From Pedobacter frigiditerrae (GTDB lineage: Bacteria > Bacteroidota > Bacteroidia > Sphingobacteriales > Sphingobacteriaceae), in the NCBI RefSeq assembly GCF_004331645.1, contig NZ_SJSK01000002.1:434001-498000 (forward strand): 64,000 nucleotides of DNA, written 5' to 3'. The position numbers were made by a program, and so were the translations under genes. Below are positions 52,739-61,260 of the stretch, piece after piece (within the stretch, counting starts at the first letter, position 1; every line of letters begins with the position of its first letter). The notes beneath the pieces were generated by a model. The model was given only the letters and a program-made list of their open reading frames with translations, ran no database searches and was not told where the DNA came from.

Positions 52739-53638
52739 TTAAATTGTTAAATCTTGTTCTTGTTTTAAAATCATCGCTTTTTTAAAAGCCGTATAGATTA
52801 AGTAACACAGAGCTGATAAAATCACTAAAAAGTAGTCATGCTCCCAAAAAGAATAAGTTATAGCTACCCCTTCTATTGAATGATTAATGCTAAAAAACAA
52901 ATATATGATTATATTGAAAACAGAACTATAAGTTCCTAATACCGCGAGAACTATGGCCATTTTCTTTAACTTATTGACATTTTTATTTTCAAAACCATTA
53001 TTTTTTGATATTGCAATGATTACTTCAAAGAACATTTTTAAGGTAAAAAAATAAGAAAATAATGCAATCGCAATAATTGCATAACTAAATATTTCAACAG
53101 AAACTTTCCAAAAAGGCATCCTAAGAGGAAGAAGAATCATATTCTCCTTTGATGAATATTTATAATTCACTTTCTTATCAATATAAGAAATGGAGTTTTC
53201 CTTACCGTTAACGCTTAATTTCGTTCTCGATAAATAGCTATCTCCATTTTTCGTGTAAAATGCAAGATAGTTGGGACCTTCCCTTTCTTGAACTTTAAGT
53301 CCTATCTTACTTAAAACTAAATATTCTAAATTATCTTTCTTTTCACCCCTATCACTTTTTCGTTCCAAATTAACTAGGCCTAGGAAATTGTTATATGAAC
53401 CACTAAAACCATCAAACCCATCAATATAATTTCTCTCTACTCGCTTGATACTATCTAACTTTTGTTGGGCAATTCTAATTTCGCTCTTTATACTATCCCC
53501 CTTGTTTTCTTCCATTGAATATGCATCTATACCATAACTATTATCGGGATAATAATGATATAACTCCATCTTCCCAAAAACCAAAATTAGGATTACTATC
53601 ACGCAAAAAGCGGATATTACATTTCCGTTGATTTTCAT
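52739..53638 (-). CDS. DUF2975-like membrane protein with a large extracytoplasmic insert
   Basis: A 299-residue membrane protein. TM1 is at about 7-27 and a polar loop spans about 30-170 with SYIDKKVNYKYSSKENMI and many Lys/Tyr. Three further TM segments follow (about 178-210, 228-250, 266-288). It ends in LKQEQDLTI, the same C-terminal motif as its neighbour and a DUF2975 hallmark. The loop makes it nearly twice the usual size, as if the first loop of a DUF2975 core expanded. It overlaps the upstream gene by 4 bp (ATGA) and precedes the XRE regulator. Confidence 0.75.
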   Translation of the reverse strand: MKINGNVISAFCVIVILILVFGKMELYHYYPDNSYGIDAYSMEENKGDSIKSEIRIAQQKLDSIKRVERNYIDGFDGFSGSYNNFLGLVNLERKSDRGEKKDNLEYLVLSKIGLKVQEREGPNYLAFYTKNGDSYLSRTKLSVNGKENSISYIDKKVNYKYSSKENMILLPLRMPFWKVSVEIFSYAIIAIALFSYFFTLKMFFEVIIAISKNNGFENKNVNKLKKMAIVLAVLGTYSSVFNIIIYLFFSINHSIEGVAITYSFWEHDYFLVILSALCYLIYTAFKKAMILKQEQDLTI

Positions 53639-54120
53639 ATTGTTAAATCTTGTTCTTGTTGTAGTTCGATACCTTTTTTAAACACAAAACCTATTGTTAG
53701 CAAAGTAATTCCAAAAATTATTAACCAAAAATCAAAATCAACTAATTCAATTGCTTTATAAACAGAATCCATAGAAAAGCTGACAATAGTTTTTAAAAAA
53801 TAAAAGATATAAAGCAAGAAAGATAGCGTTATAGATGACCAGCCCATTGAAGTTAATCGAGTTACATTTTTTTCGTCAAAAATATTTTCTTTTTGCACAG
53901 AATTAATAAATCGAAAAAGGTTAATTAGAATTTTTAAGCCAAAATAAACGCCCGTAAAAGCAACAAAGGCCTCTAATAAACTAGGTGCTTTAACATCACC
54001 CGTCCCTTTCCATCCTTCTATAAACCCTTCTCTAAAAATATCTAATCGAAGAGCTACCGAACCTACTATGGTTAATAAAAACGAGAGTTTAATTAAAGTA
54101 ATTTGATTTTTTGTATGCAT
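53635..54120 (-). CDS. DUF2975 membrane protein
   Basis: A 161-residue protein with four predicted TM segments (about 8-24, 46-66, 90-112, 128-150), ending LQQEQDLTI. The size, topology and C-terminal EQDLTI fit DUF2975 proteins such as YoaS, which sit beside YozG-like regulators. It is first in the three-gene cassette. It may be a membrane partner or sensor for the regulator; this role is inferred from conserved linkage only. Confidence 0.82.
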   Translation of the reverse strand: MHTKNQITLIKLSFLLTIVGSVALRLDIFREGFIEGWKGTGDVKAPSLLEAFVAFTGVYFGLKILINLFRFINSVQKENIFDEKNVTRLTSMGWSSITLSFLLYIFYFLKTIVSFSMDSVYKAIELVDFDFWLIIFGITLLTIGFVFKKGIELQQEQDLTI

Positions 54121-54527
54121 AATTAGGTAGTTAAGTATTACTCTTTTGGTTAAGTTGTAGAATAGCCTTTAAAAATTACCAATACCTATTTGTATCTTTT
54201 TAAGCGAACAGTATTACACTTTTCATCTACAAATAAATTGTCACTCCTCTATCCTTAAATTTAAATATAAATAATTTATTTACAACACAAACATAAAACA
54301 AAAAATATTAATAATCAAAATATATTTATTGATTTACAATAAATAAACTACTTAAATCAATAATATATGACAAGTTATTACAAATTTAGTTTGGAATGAT
54401 TTTTGTTGTTAAGTATTTGTTAAAAAATATGACATAAAGCACAAGATTTACAGCATTTTATCTGTCAATTTTGTTCAGAAATGTATATTTTTGCAAACCG
54501 AATTATTAGGAGTACTAAAACACATAA
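54121..54527. other. Divergent spacer between the DUF2975 cassette and rpoD
   Basis: 407 bp, very AT-rich, without a coding frame. A TATTTTTG box at 54486-54493 is the best rpoD promoter signal; a TTG lies at 54471 but only 12 bp away. A purine-rich TTAGGAGT at 54506-54513 precedes the rpoD ATG by about 15 bp. No clear promoter for the cassette was found. Confidence 0.55.
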
Positions 54528-55388
54528 ATGAGACAACTCAAAATCACCCAATCCATCACCAATCGCGAAAGTCAATCATTAGACAAATACCTACACGAGA
54601 TTGGAAAAGTAGATTTAATTACCGCAGAAGAAGAAGTAATATTAGCCCGCAAAATACGTGAAGGCGATCAAGCAGCTTTAGAACGCTTAACTAAAACCAA
54701 CTTACGTTTCGTTGTATCAGTTGCTAAGCAATACCAAAATCAAGGTTTAACACTAGGCGATTTAATTAATGAAGGTAACTTAGGCTTAATTAAGGCGGCT
54801 AAACGTTTTGATGAAACTAAAGGTTTTAAATTTATCTCTTACGCAGTTTGGTGGATTCGTCAATCAATTTTGCAAGCCATTGCAGAGCAAAGCCGTATTG
54901 TACGTTTACCATTAAACCAAGTTGGTTCATTAAGTAAAATCAGCAAAGCTTTCTCTAAATTAGAGCAAGAATTTGAGCGTGAGCCATCTCCAGAAGAATT
55001 GGCAGAAATTTTAGAAACAACTGTTGATAAAATCTCTGACACTTTAAGTAACTCTGGTCGCCATGTATCTATGGATGCACCATTTGTACAGGGTGAAGAA
55101 AATACTTTGTTAGATGTTCTTGAAAACCACGAGCCAAACACAGATAGTAACTTGATTAACGAATCTCTTTCTGAAGAGATTAAACGTTCATTATCTACTT
55201 TAACTGAACGTGAACGCGAAATCATCGTTTTATTTTTTGGTTTAAGTACTAACCACCCATTATCTCTTGAAGAAATTGGTGAGAAGTTTAACTTAACCCG
55301 TGAACGTGTACGTCAGATTAAAGACAAAGCTTTACAACGTTTACGTCATACATCACGCAGTAAAATCCTGAAATCTTATTTAGGATAA
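54528..55388 (+). CDS. rpoD: Primary sigma factor RpoD (Bacteroidota short form)
   Basis: A 286-residue sigma-70 factor lacking region 1.1 and the non-conserved insert, as usual in Bacteroidota. Region 1.2 is [20 protein letters not shown], region 2 is [20 protein letters not shown] with [16 protein letters not shown] (2.4), and region 3 follows. Region 4 is [15 protein letters not shown] to [20 protein letters not shown]. It should recognise the TTG/TAnnTTTG promoters seen throughout the window. It is monocistronic, with a terminator at 55461-55488. Confidence 0.96.
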   Translation: MRQLKITQSITNRESQSLDKYLHEIGKVDLITAEEEVILARKIREGDQAALERLTKTNLRFVVSVAKQYQNQGLTLGDLINEGNLGLIKAAKRFDETKGFKFISYAVWWIRQSILQAIAEQSRIVRLPLNQVGSLSKISKAFSKLEQEFEREPSPEELAEILETTVDKISDTLSNSGRHVSMDAPFVQGEENTLLDVLENHEPNTDSNLINESLSEEIKRSLSTLTEREREIIVLFFGLSTNHPLSLEEIGEKFNLTRERVRQIKDKALQRLRHTSRSKILKSYLG

Positions 55389-55460
55389 TCAATAAAAAAC
55401 AAGCTACTTAGTGTGCATTTAACACACTCTAAGGCATATTTTTATATAGAAATAAAGCAA

Positions 55461-55488
55461 AAAAGATTGGGTACTCACCCGATCTTTT
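55461..55488. terminator. rpoD terminator overlapping the gap promoter
   Basis: AAAAGATTGGGT (55461-55472), loop ACTC, ACCCGATCTTTT (55477-55488), one G-U pair, then TT. The T side runs into the -7 box of the next gene. Confidence 0.85.
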
Positions 55489-55497
55489 TTACTTTTG
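55467..55497 (+). promoter_or_regulatory. Promoter of the long GAPDH gene, embedded in the rpoD terminator
   Basis: TTG at 55467-55469 lies in the left arm of the terminator stem. After 20 bp comes TACTTTTG at 55490-55497. Start near 55503, leader about 25 nt. Confidence 0.7.
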
Positions 55498-55527
55498 TGC
55501 CAATTCTAACCAAATTAATTTTCTTGT

Positions 55528-56976
55528 ATGTTAAACAATTATCAATCAGAGTTTCAAAACTGGATTGAAAAGGAAAAAAAGGCGCTTGAGCTCATCAGCG
55601 TAGTCGGACAATTATGGTTCGATCGTTCTATCGAACTTGTTCTTTTTCGTAAACCCCTATTCGACGTTGGCAGTAGTGAGATATTGGCACATCACCAATA
55701 TGCTAAAGAAGTAAGCGGAAAAGACATTTCCGTATACGAAACACTTGAACTCGCTTCAACCATCGCTAAATGTAGCCTCGCTCCCTCTCGCATAGATGTT
55801 GGCAGGTTGGCAGCCGAATGGCTCGATGAAAGCAATACGCATTCTTCAATGCATAATTTCATTATCAGCAAACTAGGCAAACACATCGGCAAAGACAAAA
55901 TTAGCCTTAAGCCAAAGGACGTAGTTTTATATGGCTTTGGCCGTATTGGAAGAATTGCAGCTCGCGAACTGATTGTACAGGCGGGTAAAGGCGAACAGCT
56001 TCGCTTAAGAGCCATAGTTACACGTACCTATAGCGATGAAGAATTGATTAAAAGAGCTGAGCTTTTGCGTACCGATTCTATACATGGACCTTTTAACGGA
56101 ACTATAGTAGAGGACTTTGAAAACAAAGCATTGATTATCAATGGACAAACCATTTACATCATTGTTGCCAAAAACCCAGAAGATGCAGATTATAGCGCTT
56201 ACGGAATTGAAGATGCTTTGTTAATAGACAATACTGGTGTTTTTAGAGACAGAGAAGGCTTAAGCAGACATTTAAGTGCACCTGGAATTAGTAAGGTTTT
56301 ATTAACTGCTCCTGCTAAAGGCGACATCCCGAATATAGTTACAGGTATTAACGATGCAGATTTTGATTATCATACAGAAACTATTTTCTCAAATGCATCT
56401 TGTACCACTAATGCAATCATTCCAGTTTTAAAGGTAATAGACTCTACTTTTGGCATAGAAAAAGGACATATAGAAACTGTTCACTCTTATACCAATGACC
56501 AAAATTTATTAGATAACTATCATAAAAAATACAGGAGAGGTCGCTCAGCAGCATTAAACTTAGTAATTACCGAAACTGGCGCCGATAAAGCTGTAGCCAA
56601 GGTAATCCCACATTTGGCAGGAAAACTAACTGGTAATGCGGTTCGTGTACCCACACCAAATGTTTCACTGGCTATCTTAAACTTGTCATTAGACAAAGTA
56701 ACTTCAAAAGAAGAAATTGCAGCAGTTTTAAAAGAAGCTTCCTTATTTGGAGATTTATCTGAACAATTGGAATATTCAATTTCAAATGAATTGGTAAGTA
56801 GTGATTTAATTGGCAATAGTCACGCTTCAATAATTGATGGACCAGCAACAATCATTGCTCAAGACAATAAATCAATTGTCTTATATGCTTGGTATGACAA
56901 TGAATATGGCTATACAAGGCAGGTAATACGCCTAGCTAAAAAATTAGCAGGCGTAGTGAGGTTAACTTATTATTAA
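55528..56976 (+). CDS. gap: Glyceraldehyde-3-phosphate dehydrogenase, long form with N-terminal extension
   Basis: A 482-residue phosphorylating GAPDH. About 130 residues precede the canonical Rossmann start LYGFGRIGRIAARELI (134-149). The catalytic Cys is C292 in SNASCTTNAI, and the His is in HSYTNDQNLLDN. The turn that normally carries the NAD-selecting Asp reads AIVTRTYSDEE, so NADP use is possible. The extension is charged, helical and of unknown role. Such long forms occur beside a normal GAPDH in other Bacteroidota and may work in gluconeogenesis. The promoter overlaps the rpoD terminator. Confidence 0.88.
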   Translation: MLNNYQSEFQNWIEKEKKALELISVVGQLWFDRSIELVLFRKPLFDVGSSEILAHHQYAKEVSGKDISVYETLELASTIAKCSLAPSRIDVGRLAAEWLDESNTHSSMHNFIISKLGKHIGKDKISLKPKDVVLYGFGRIGRIAARELIVQAGKGEQLRLRAIVTRTYSDEELIKRAELLRTDSIHGPFNGTIVEDFENKALIINGQTIYIIVAKNPEDADYSAYGIEDALLIDNTGVFRDREGLSRHLSAPGISKVLLTAPAKGDIPNIVTGINDADFDYHTETIFSNASCTTNAIIPVLKVIDSTFGIEKGHIETVHSYTNDQNLLDNYHKKYRRGRSAALNLVITETGADKAVAKVIPHLAGKLTGNAVRVPTPNVSLAILNLSLDKVTSKEEIAAVLKEASLFGDLSEQLEYSISNELVSSDLIGNSHASIIDGPATIIAQDNKSIVLYAWYDNEYGYTRQVIRLAKKLAGVVRLTYY

Positions 56977-56984
56977 ACCTAGTA

Positions 56985-57076
56985 TTTGTCATTCTGAGGT
57001 GTGCCGATTTTATATTGATAGTAATCCTAAGAATCTCCTATCAAAATAGATTCTTCGTTGCACTCAGAATGACAAA
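56985..57076. repeat. TTTGTCATTCTGAG...CTCAGAATGACAAA palindromic repeat
   Basis: TTTGTCATTCTGAG (56985-56998) and CTCAGAATGACAAA (57063-57076) are exact complements bounding a 92-bp element with AGATTCTTCGTTGCA next to the right arm. A partial copy, TTTGTCATCCTGAGTGCAAT, follows the glnN terminator. It is a typical dispersed Bacteroidota intergenic palindrome and could also help end gap transcription. Confidence 0.75.
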
Positions 57077-57107
57077 ATTCTTATAGATTTGAAATAAATA
57101 AGTCACC

Positions 57108-57893
57108 ATGAAATTTCCTATTTATCAAGCCGATGCTTTTACCGACCAACTTTTTGGTGGTAATCCTGCAGCAATTGTACCATTAAAAGAATGGCTTCCA
57201 GCTTCAAAAATGCAAAAAATTGCAGCTGAAAATAACTTAGCTGAAACTGCCTTTTTCATTTCACAAGGAGAAAACTTCGAATTACGTTGGTTTACACCAG
57301 AACTAGAGATAGATTTATGCGGTCACGCTACTTTGGCAACTGCACATATTCTTTTTACAGAACTGGGTTATTCAAGAGAAATCATCCATTTCCATACCTT
57401 AAAAGCTGGTACTTTAACGGTTACAAAAAAGGATGACTTATATACTTTAAATTTCCCTTCGAGAGTCCCCCACCTATGCGAAATACCAGAAGGATTATTA
57501 GGGGCTATCGGTGGAAAACCACCTATTGAAGTTTTAAATTCTAGAGATTACATATTGGTTTATGAAGCCGAGACTGATGTTTTAGCTTTAAAGCCAGATT
57601 TTACAGCTTTGGCAAAAATAAGCCCTATGGGCGTAATTGCAACAGCTAAGGGTAATCATAGCGATTTTGTTTCTCGATTTTTTATTCCAGCAGCAGGCAT
57701 TAATGAAGACCCAGTTACCGGCTCTGCTCATTGCAACTTAATTCCTTATTGGGCAGAGAAACTAGGAAAGAAGGAGCTGCATGCATATCAAGTTTCGGCA
57801 AGAAGAGGCGAATTGTGGTGTGAACTTAAAGGCGACAGGGTTTTAATGACGGGGAAAGCAGTAACATATCTAAAAGGAGAAATCTATATCTAA
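57108..57893 (+). CDS. PhzF-family isomerase
   Basis: A 261-residue PhzF-like protein of two diaminopimelate-epimerase-like halves. FPIYQADAFTDQLFGGNPAA opens the family, NLAETAFF holds the catalytic Glu (about 46), WFTPELEIDLCGHATLATAH follows, and INEDPVTGSAHCNLIPYW is the second-half signature. Length is normal. The substrate is unknown in most family members, and phenazine genes are absent, so phenazine synthesis is not implied. It is monocistronic. Confidence 0.92.
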   Translation: MKFPIYQADAFTDQLFGGNPAAIVPLKEWLPASKMQKIAAENNLAETAFFISQGENFELRWFTPELEIDLCGHATLATAHILFTELGYSREIIHFHTLKAGTLTVTKKDDLYTLNFPSRVPHLCEIPEGLLGAIGGKPPIEVLNSRDYILVYEAETDVLALKPDFTALAKISPMGVIATAKGNHSDFVSRFFIPAAGINEDPVTGSAHCNLIPYWAEKLGKKELHAYQVSARRGELWCELKGDRVLMTGKAVTYLKGEIYI

Positions 57894-58085
57894 ATCTACA
57901 TCCTTAAAACATTTAGGAAAACAGTGTCAGAGCATTTGGCTTCTGCAGTCCTGCCATACGTTTTACTTCACCGACAAAATCGGTTACGTGCTCACTTCTG
58001 TCAGGTTTAAAGAACTCAGTCCTGTTCTTTATGGCAAGGTTGCTGGGAGCAAAAGCTATATAGTTGCACAAGCCTTGCACCCTAA

Positions 58086-58109
58086 CCTGCCTGCCTGCCA
58101 GACAGGCAG
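58086..58109. repeat. CTGCCTGCC/GGCAG palindrome
   Basis: CCTGCCTGCCTG, CCAGA and CAGGCAG form a GC-rich inverted repeat, related to those at 16304-16322 and 41633-41650. Confidence 0.5.
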
Positions 58110-58200
58110 CCAGACTTACATTAATTTTAGCAGGTTTTTGCCCCAAAGAGATTCCCTTGGAACTTTTCAAAAACAACCATTAACTTTTTACAATCCTTGA

Positions 58201-58232
58201 TTGCCGAATATCTAACAATATATCTACCTTTA
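58201..58232 (+). promoter_or_regulatory. Promoter of the M28 peptidase gene
   Basis: TTG at 58201-58203, 21 bp, then TACCTTTA at 58225-58232, one base off the -7 consensus. Leader about 20 nt. Confidence 0.6.
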
Positions 58233-58255
58233 TTTCAGAAACAAAACCCTAACAA

Positions 58256-59203
58256 ATGAATAAATTACTTCTGCTTCCATTAGCATTCTTAATGAGCTGT
58301 GGCACAGTAAAAACTACTACAGATACCACAAAAACAAGTGAGCAATTACTAAAAGATGTAGAAACACTTTCTTCAGATGCTTATGAAGGCCGTAAAACAG
58401 GCACAAAAGGCGCCGAGTTGGCGAGGACATATCTAACTGCCAGATTGGTAGAAATTGGCTTAAAACCATATCCTGGTCAAGCCAGTTATGAACAAGCTTT
58501 TGAAATTAAAGGAAGAAATGGTGCGGGAGCTATTCAAGGCAAAAACCTTATTGCATACATTCCTGGCAAAACTGATAATATTATTGTTGTTTCTGCTCAC
58601 TACGATCACGTTGGCGTTAAAAATAATGAAGTTTTTAACGGTGCTGACGATAACGCTTCTGGAGTTGCGGGCTTATTGCAGTTTGCTAAATACTTCTCTA
58701 AGAACAAACCAAATAGCACTTTAATTTTCGCCATTTTTGATGGAGAAGAGATGGGCTTACAAGGTGCAAAAGCATTTGTTGCAAATCCACCGGTAGCTTT
58801 AGAAAAAATTAAGCTTAACATTAATATGGATATGATAAGCCATAACGACAAACAAGAATTATATGCTGCAGGCACCTTCAAATACCCTCAATTAAAAAAG
58901 TATTTGATTACTACAAACCCAAATTTAAAAATGTTATTAGGGCATGATGACCCTAAGCTAGGAAGTGATGACTGGACGAACCAAAGTGACCAAGGCGCTT
59001 TTAATGCCAAGAACATTCCTTTTATTTATTTCGGTGTTGAAGACCATAAAGATTACCACAAAGCAACTGACGAGTTTAAAAACATTAACAAGACATTTTT
59101 TATAGATGCAGCCAATGCGATACAAGAAGTTATTGTAAATATTGATAAACAAAGAGATATACAAGCCATCTTTAGGGAAACCCTGCAGATGAAGAAGCAG
59201 TAA
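58256..59203 (+). CDS. M28-family zinc aminopeptidase, lipoprotein
   Basis: A 315-residue lipoprotein (lipobox LMSC, Cys 15). The M28 metal ligands are visible: His and Asp in VVSAHYDHVGVK, Asp in NGADDNASGVAGLL, Glu pair in FDGEEMGLQGAKAF, Asp in NINMDMISHND and His in EDHKDYHKATDE. It should remove N-terminal residues from peptides in the periplasm or at the outer membrane. Length is normal for the compact form without a PA domain. It is monocistronic, with promoter and bidirectional terminator. Confidence 0.92.
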   Translation: MNKLLLLPLAFLMSCGTVKTTTDTTKTSEQLLKDVETLSSDAYEGRKTGTKGAELARTYLTARLVEIGLKPYPGQASYEQAFEIKGRNGAGAIQGKNLIAYIPGKTDNIIVVSAHYDHVGVKNNEVFNGADDNASGVAGLLQFAKYFSKNKPNSTLIFAIFDGEEMGLQGAKAFVANPPVALEKIKLNINMDMISHNDKQELYAAGTFKYPQLKKYLITTNPNLKMLLGHDDPKLGSDDWTNQSDQGAFNAKNIPFIYFGVEDHKDYHKATDEFKNINKTFFIDAANAIQEVIVNIDKQRDIQAIFRETLQMKKQ

Positions 59204-59208
59204 AAAAG

Positions 59209-59234
59209 AAAAGTCCCGACATGTCGGGACTTTT
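59209..59234. terminator. Perfect 26-bp palindromic bidirectional terminator
   Basis: AAAAGTCCCGACATGTCGGG followed by ACTTTT is a perfect palindrome with A- and T-tracts, serving the M28 gene (plus) and the small minus-strand gene ending at 59241. Confidence 0.88.
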
Positions 59235-59240
59235 CTTTTA

Positions 59241-59507
59241 TTAATATTCTATATCAATAACACATTTTATAGGAATGTGAATGTTGTTTTTTAACTGGAT
59301 ATATTTTTCTGTAACGGCCCAAACTGTTGTATAAACTTTTTTTGCGCCTTCTTTTGTATTAAAGGTAATTGTTGCTTTTGCTTTAAATTCATTACCCAAT
59401 CTTTGGGCAGATGCTAGTCTTGTAATTGCTTCTTCTGAAAGGCTTGTTTCGGCAGGTATTATTTGAGTAACATCAATTGTTTCTTTTTCTATTAATTCGG
59501 CGTTCAT
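59241..59507 (-). CDS. Small protein of unknown function
   Basis: An 88-residue soluble protein (MNAELIEKETIDVTQIIPAE) with a two-codon longer alternative start at 59513. The C-terminal half (ATITFNTKEGAKKVYTTVWA, then VTEKYIQLKNNIHIPIKCVI) alternates hydrophobic residues and should form a small beta sheet. The VWAVTEKYIQLKNN segment recalls small Bacteroidota proteins annotated only as hypothetical. A terminator follows. It is probably a real gene of unknown role. Confidence 0.7.
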   Translation of the reverse strand: MNAELIEKETIDVTQIIPAETSLSEEAITRLASAQRLGNEFKAKATITFNTKEGAKKVYTTVWAVTEKYIQLKNNIHIPIKCVIDIEY

Positions 59508-59610
59508 GATCATTCTTATTTTGTTTAAACAAGTTAATTGTTTTCTGTTAATACAACAAAAATGCCAATACTTGTTTTCTCAAAAATTTGTAAAATAAAT
59601 GTTATTTATA

Positions 59611-59643
59611 AATAAGAAGGCCGCTAATCGCGGCCTTCTTATT
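59611..59643 (-). terminator. Terminator overlapping the S41 peptidase stop codon
   Basis: AATAAGAAGGCCGC (59611-59624) pairs perfectly with GCGGCCTTCTTATT (59630-59643). The minus-strand arm begins within the TAA stop of the peptidase gene. Confidence 0.85.
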
Positions 59644-61222
59644 ATTCTTTAATTTTATGTTTGGTATCTATCATTCCTTTAAACTCATGATCGCTAAGAT
59701 CAGTGTTTATTACGGCAGATGAAGGGCTAGCTAACTCTTGTTGTTTTGCAGTCATCGTTCTAGCTTGACTAGTTACTGTTACGCCCGGCGCAATTAAACC
59801 CAAGGCCATCTTCAAATAGTTATCGTTAGGATTGCCGAAATCATACATTATTGTGCCAGCAGGTACTTCTGGTGCTCTATTTGCAATATCAGGAATAAGG
59901 CCATCATAGTAACCACCTTGCCCTAATGAATTTTTCGTTTCAAATAACGAATAATACACATCGTACTTATTTTCAATTGTTATAGGAAAGAAACCAACAG
60001 GCTTGCCATAGGTAGTTAAACCTACTAATTGCACAGTCATATGAGGTTTTAAACTATTAATAACCAATTCACTTGCAGAAGCCGTGCTACCTGAAACTAT
60101 AAATACAATATTATTAACAGTTGTTAAAGAGCCCTTTTTAGAGAAAAGTTCTGTATTTCCAGCAACAGAATAATCAACATCTGCGTAAGTTATCATCTTT
60201 CCGTTTCTATATTGAACTTTATCGTTGGCATCTAATAAGGGTTGGTTAGCTAAAATTGTAGCATTCCCGGCTTGCATGGTTGCATTGTAATATTCTGTGA
60301 ACATTGTGCCAGTTGCTGTAGAGGGTGCTATCAAATTAATTAAATGCTGTGCGGTACTCACATAACCGCCACCATTGTATCTCAAATCTATGATTAAGTC
60401 CGTAACTCCACCTGCAGCAAAAGAGGTAAATGCAGTTTCTAACTCTGCAATAGAGTTTTCTGCATTAGAAAACCTTGCATAAGCTAAATAGCCAACTTTT
60501 TTTGTGCCAGCGGTTAATATTTTAGTTTTATATATCGGACTACTTTTAAACAAGCTTTTTAATAACGTAGTAGAGAAACTAGTTCCATCATTTTTTAAGC
60601 CCTCAAGAGAAATGGTTGTGCCAGCTAATGATGTGTTTAAAAAATTTAGGTTCGTAGAAAAATTAGTTCCAACAGTTACACCATTAATTTTTGTAATTAC
60701 ATAACCACGAGTAATTCCTGCCTTATCTGCAGGAGAGTTTTGGTAAACAGCACTAACATAGGTGGTAAAGCTAGCATCGGTACCATAAAAGCCAAACCTA
60801 ATACCTAAGTCGTTCCCATTGCCTTCTAAATCTACTGAAGCGGTTGTTTTAAGACTTGCACTTGCGTTTTTATTTGCTTTATCGAAAATGTAGGAGTATT
60901 TAGAAGAAGTCCCTCCTGTTTTATATTCATACGGATTAGAATACTTTGTAATTTCAAACAGTTCTTGATCATAATTATCTAGCTCTGATGTATTAGTGGT
61001 ATATTTTCGAGGATTGAAAACCTCATAGGTAGGCAACTTATCATTCCACAAGTAAATTTGCTTAGCATATAAAAAAATAGAGTCTTTAGACAATTCTGCT
61101 CTAGTTGCTGTTATGACAGGTGGTACAACAACAGGTGGTGTTGGTGTTATTTTAGCCTTTTTACAAGCCGCCAAGGTAAATATAGAAATTGCCAATAAGG
61201 CAAATAGTTTGTTTATTTTCAT
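59642..61222 (-). CDS. S41-family C-terminal-processing-like peptidase, lipoprotein
   Basis: A 526-residue lipoprotein (lipobox TLAAC, Cys about 20, then a Pro/Val linker). A helical N-terminal part leads to a PDZ-like domain (YQNSPADKAGITRGYVITKI). The S41 core follows with LIIDLRYNGGGYVSTAQHL, nucleophile Ser in VSGSTASASELVINSL and Lys in TTYGKPVGFFP. It should cleave proteins in the periplasm or at the outer membrane. It is longer than CtpA and fits the Bacteroidota S41 lipoprotein group. It is monocistronic. Confidence 0.9.
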   Translation of the reverse strand: MKINKLFALLAISIFTLAACKKAKITPTPPVVVPPVITATRAELSKDSIFLYAKQIYLWNDKLPTYEVFNPRKYTTNTSELDNYDQELFEITKYSNPYEYKTGGTSSKYSYIFDKANKNASASLKTTASVDLEGNGNDLGIRFGFYGTDASFTTYVSAVYQNSPADKAGITRGYVITKINGVTVGTNFSTNLNFLNTSLAGTTISLEGLKNDGTSFSTTLLKSLFKSSPIYKTKILTAGTKKVGYLAYARFSNAENSIAELETAFTSFAAGGVTDLIIDLRYNGGGYVSTAQHLINLIAPSTATGTMFTEYYNATMQAGNATILANQPLLDANDKVQYRNGKMITYADVDYSVAGNTELFSKKGSLTTVNNIVFIVSGSTASASELVINSLKPHMTVQLVGLTTYGKPVGFFPITIENKYDVYYSLFETKNSLGQGGYYDGLIPDIANRAPEVPAGTIMYDFGNPNDNYLKMALGLIAPGVTVTSQARTMTAKQQELASPSSAVINTDLSDHEFKGMIDTKHKIKE

Positions 61223-61260
61223 AGGGATCCTTTATAGAATACTAATTAACGGAAAAATAA

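Larger units (their letters stand above)
57894..58255. other. Gene-free stretch with higher GC and a palindrome
   Basis: About 360 bp. The first 250 bp are more GC-rich than other spacers and open in several frames, but no frame has a start context or a known family. It holds the CTGCCTG palindrome (58086-58109) and the promoter of the next gene (58201-58232). A dispersed repeat or an uncharacterised RNA are the alternatives. Confidence 0.5.

Noticed and set aside
57108..57893. Phenazine biosynthesis
   Set aside because: Only a PhzF-family protein is present. The family is widespread in bacteria without phenazines and no other phz gene is nearby.
57913..58176. Open frames on both strands in the spacer before the M28 gene
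   Set aside because: Neither has a convincing start or a known family. Both cross the CTGCCTG palindrome. The region is recorded as unexplained instead.
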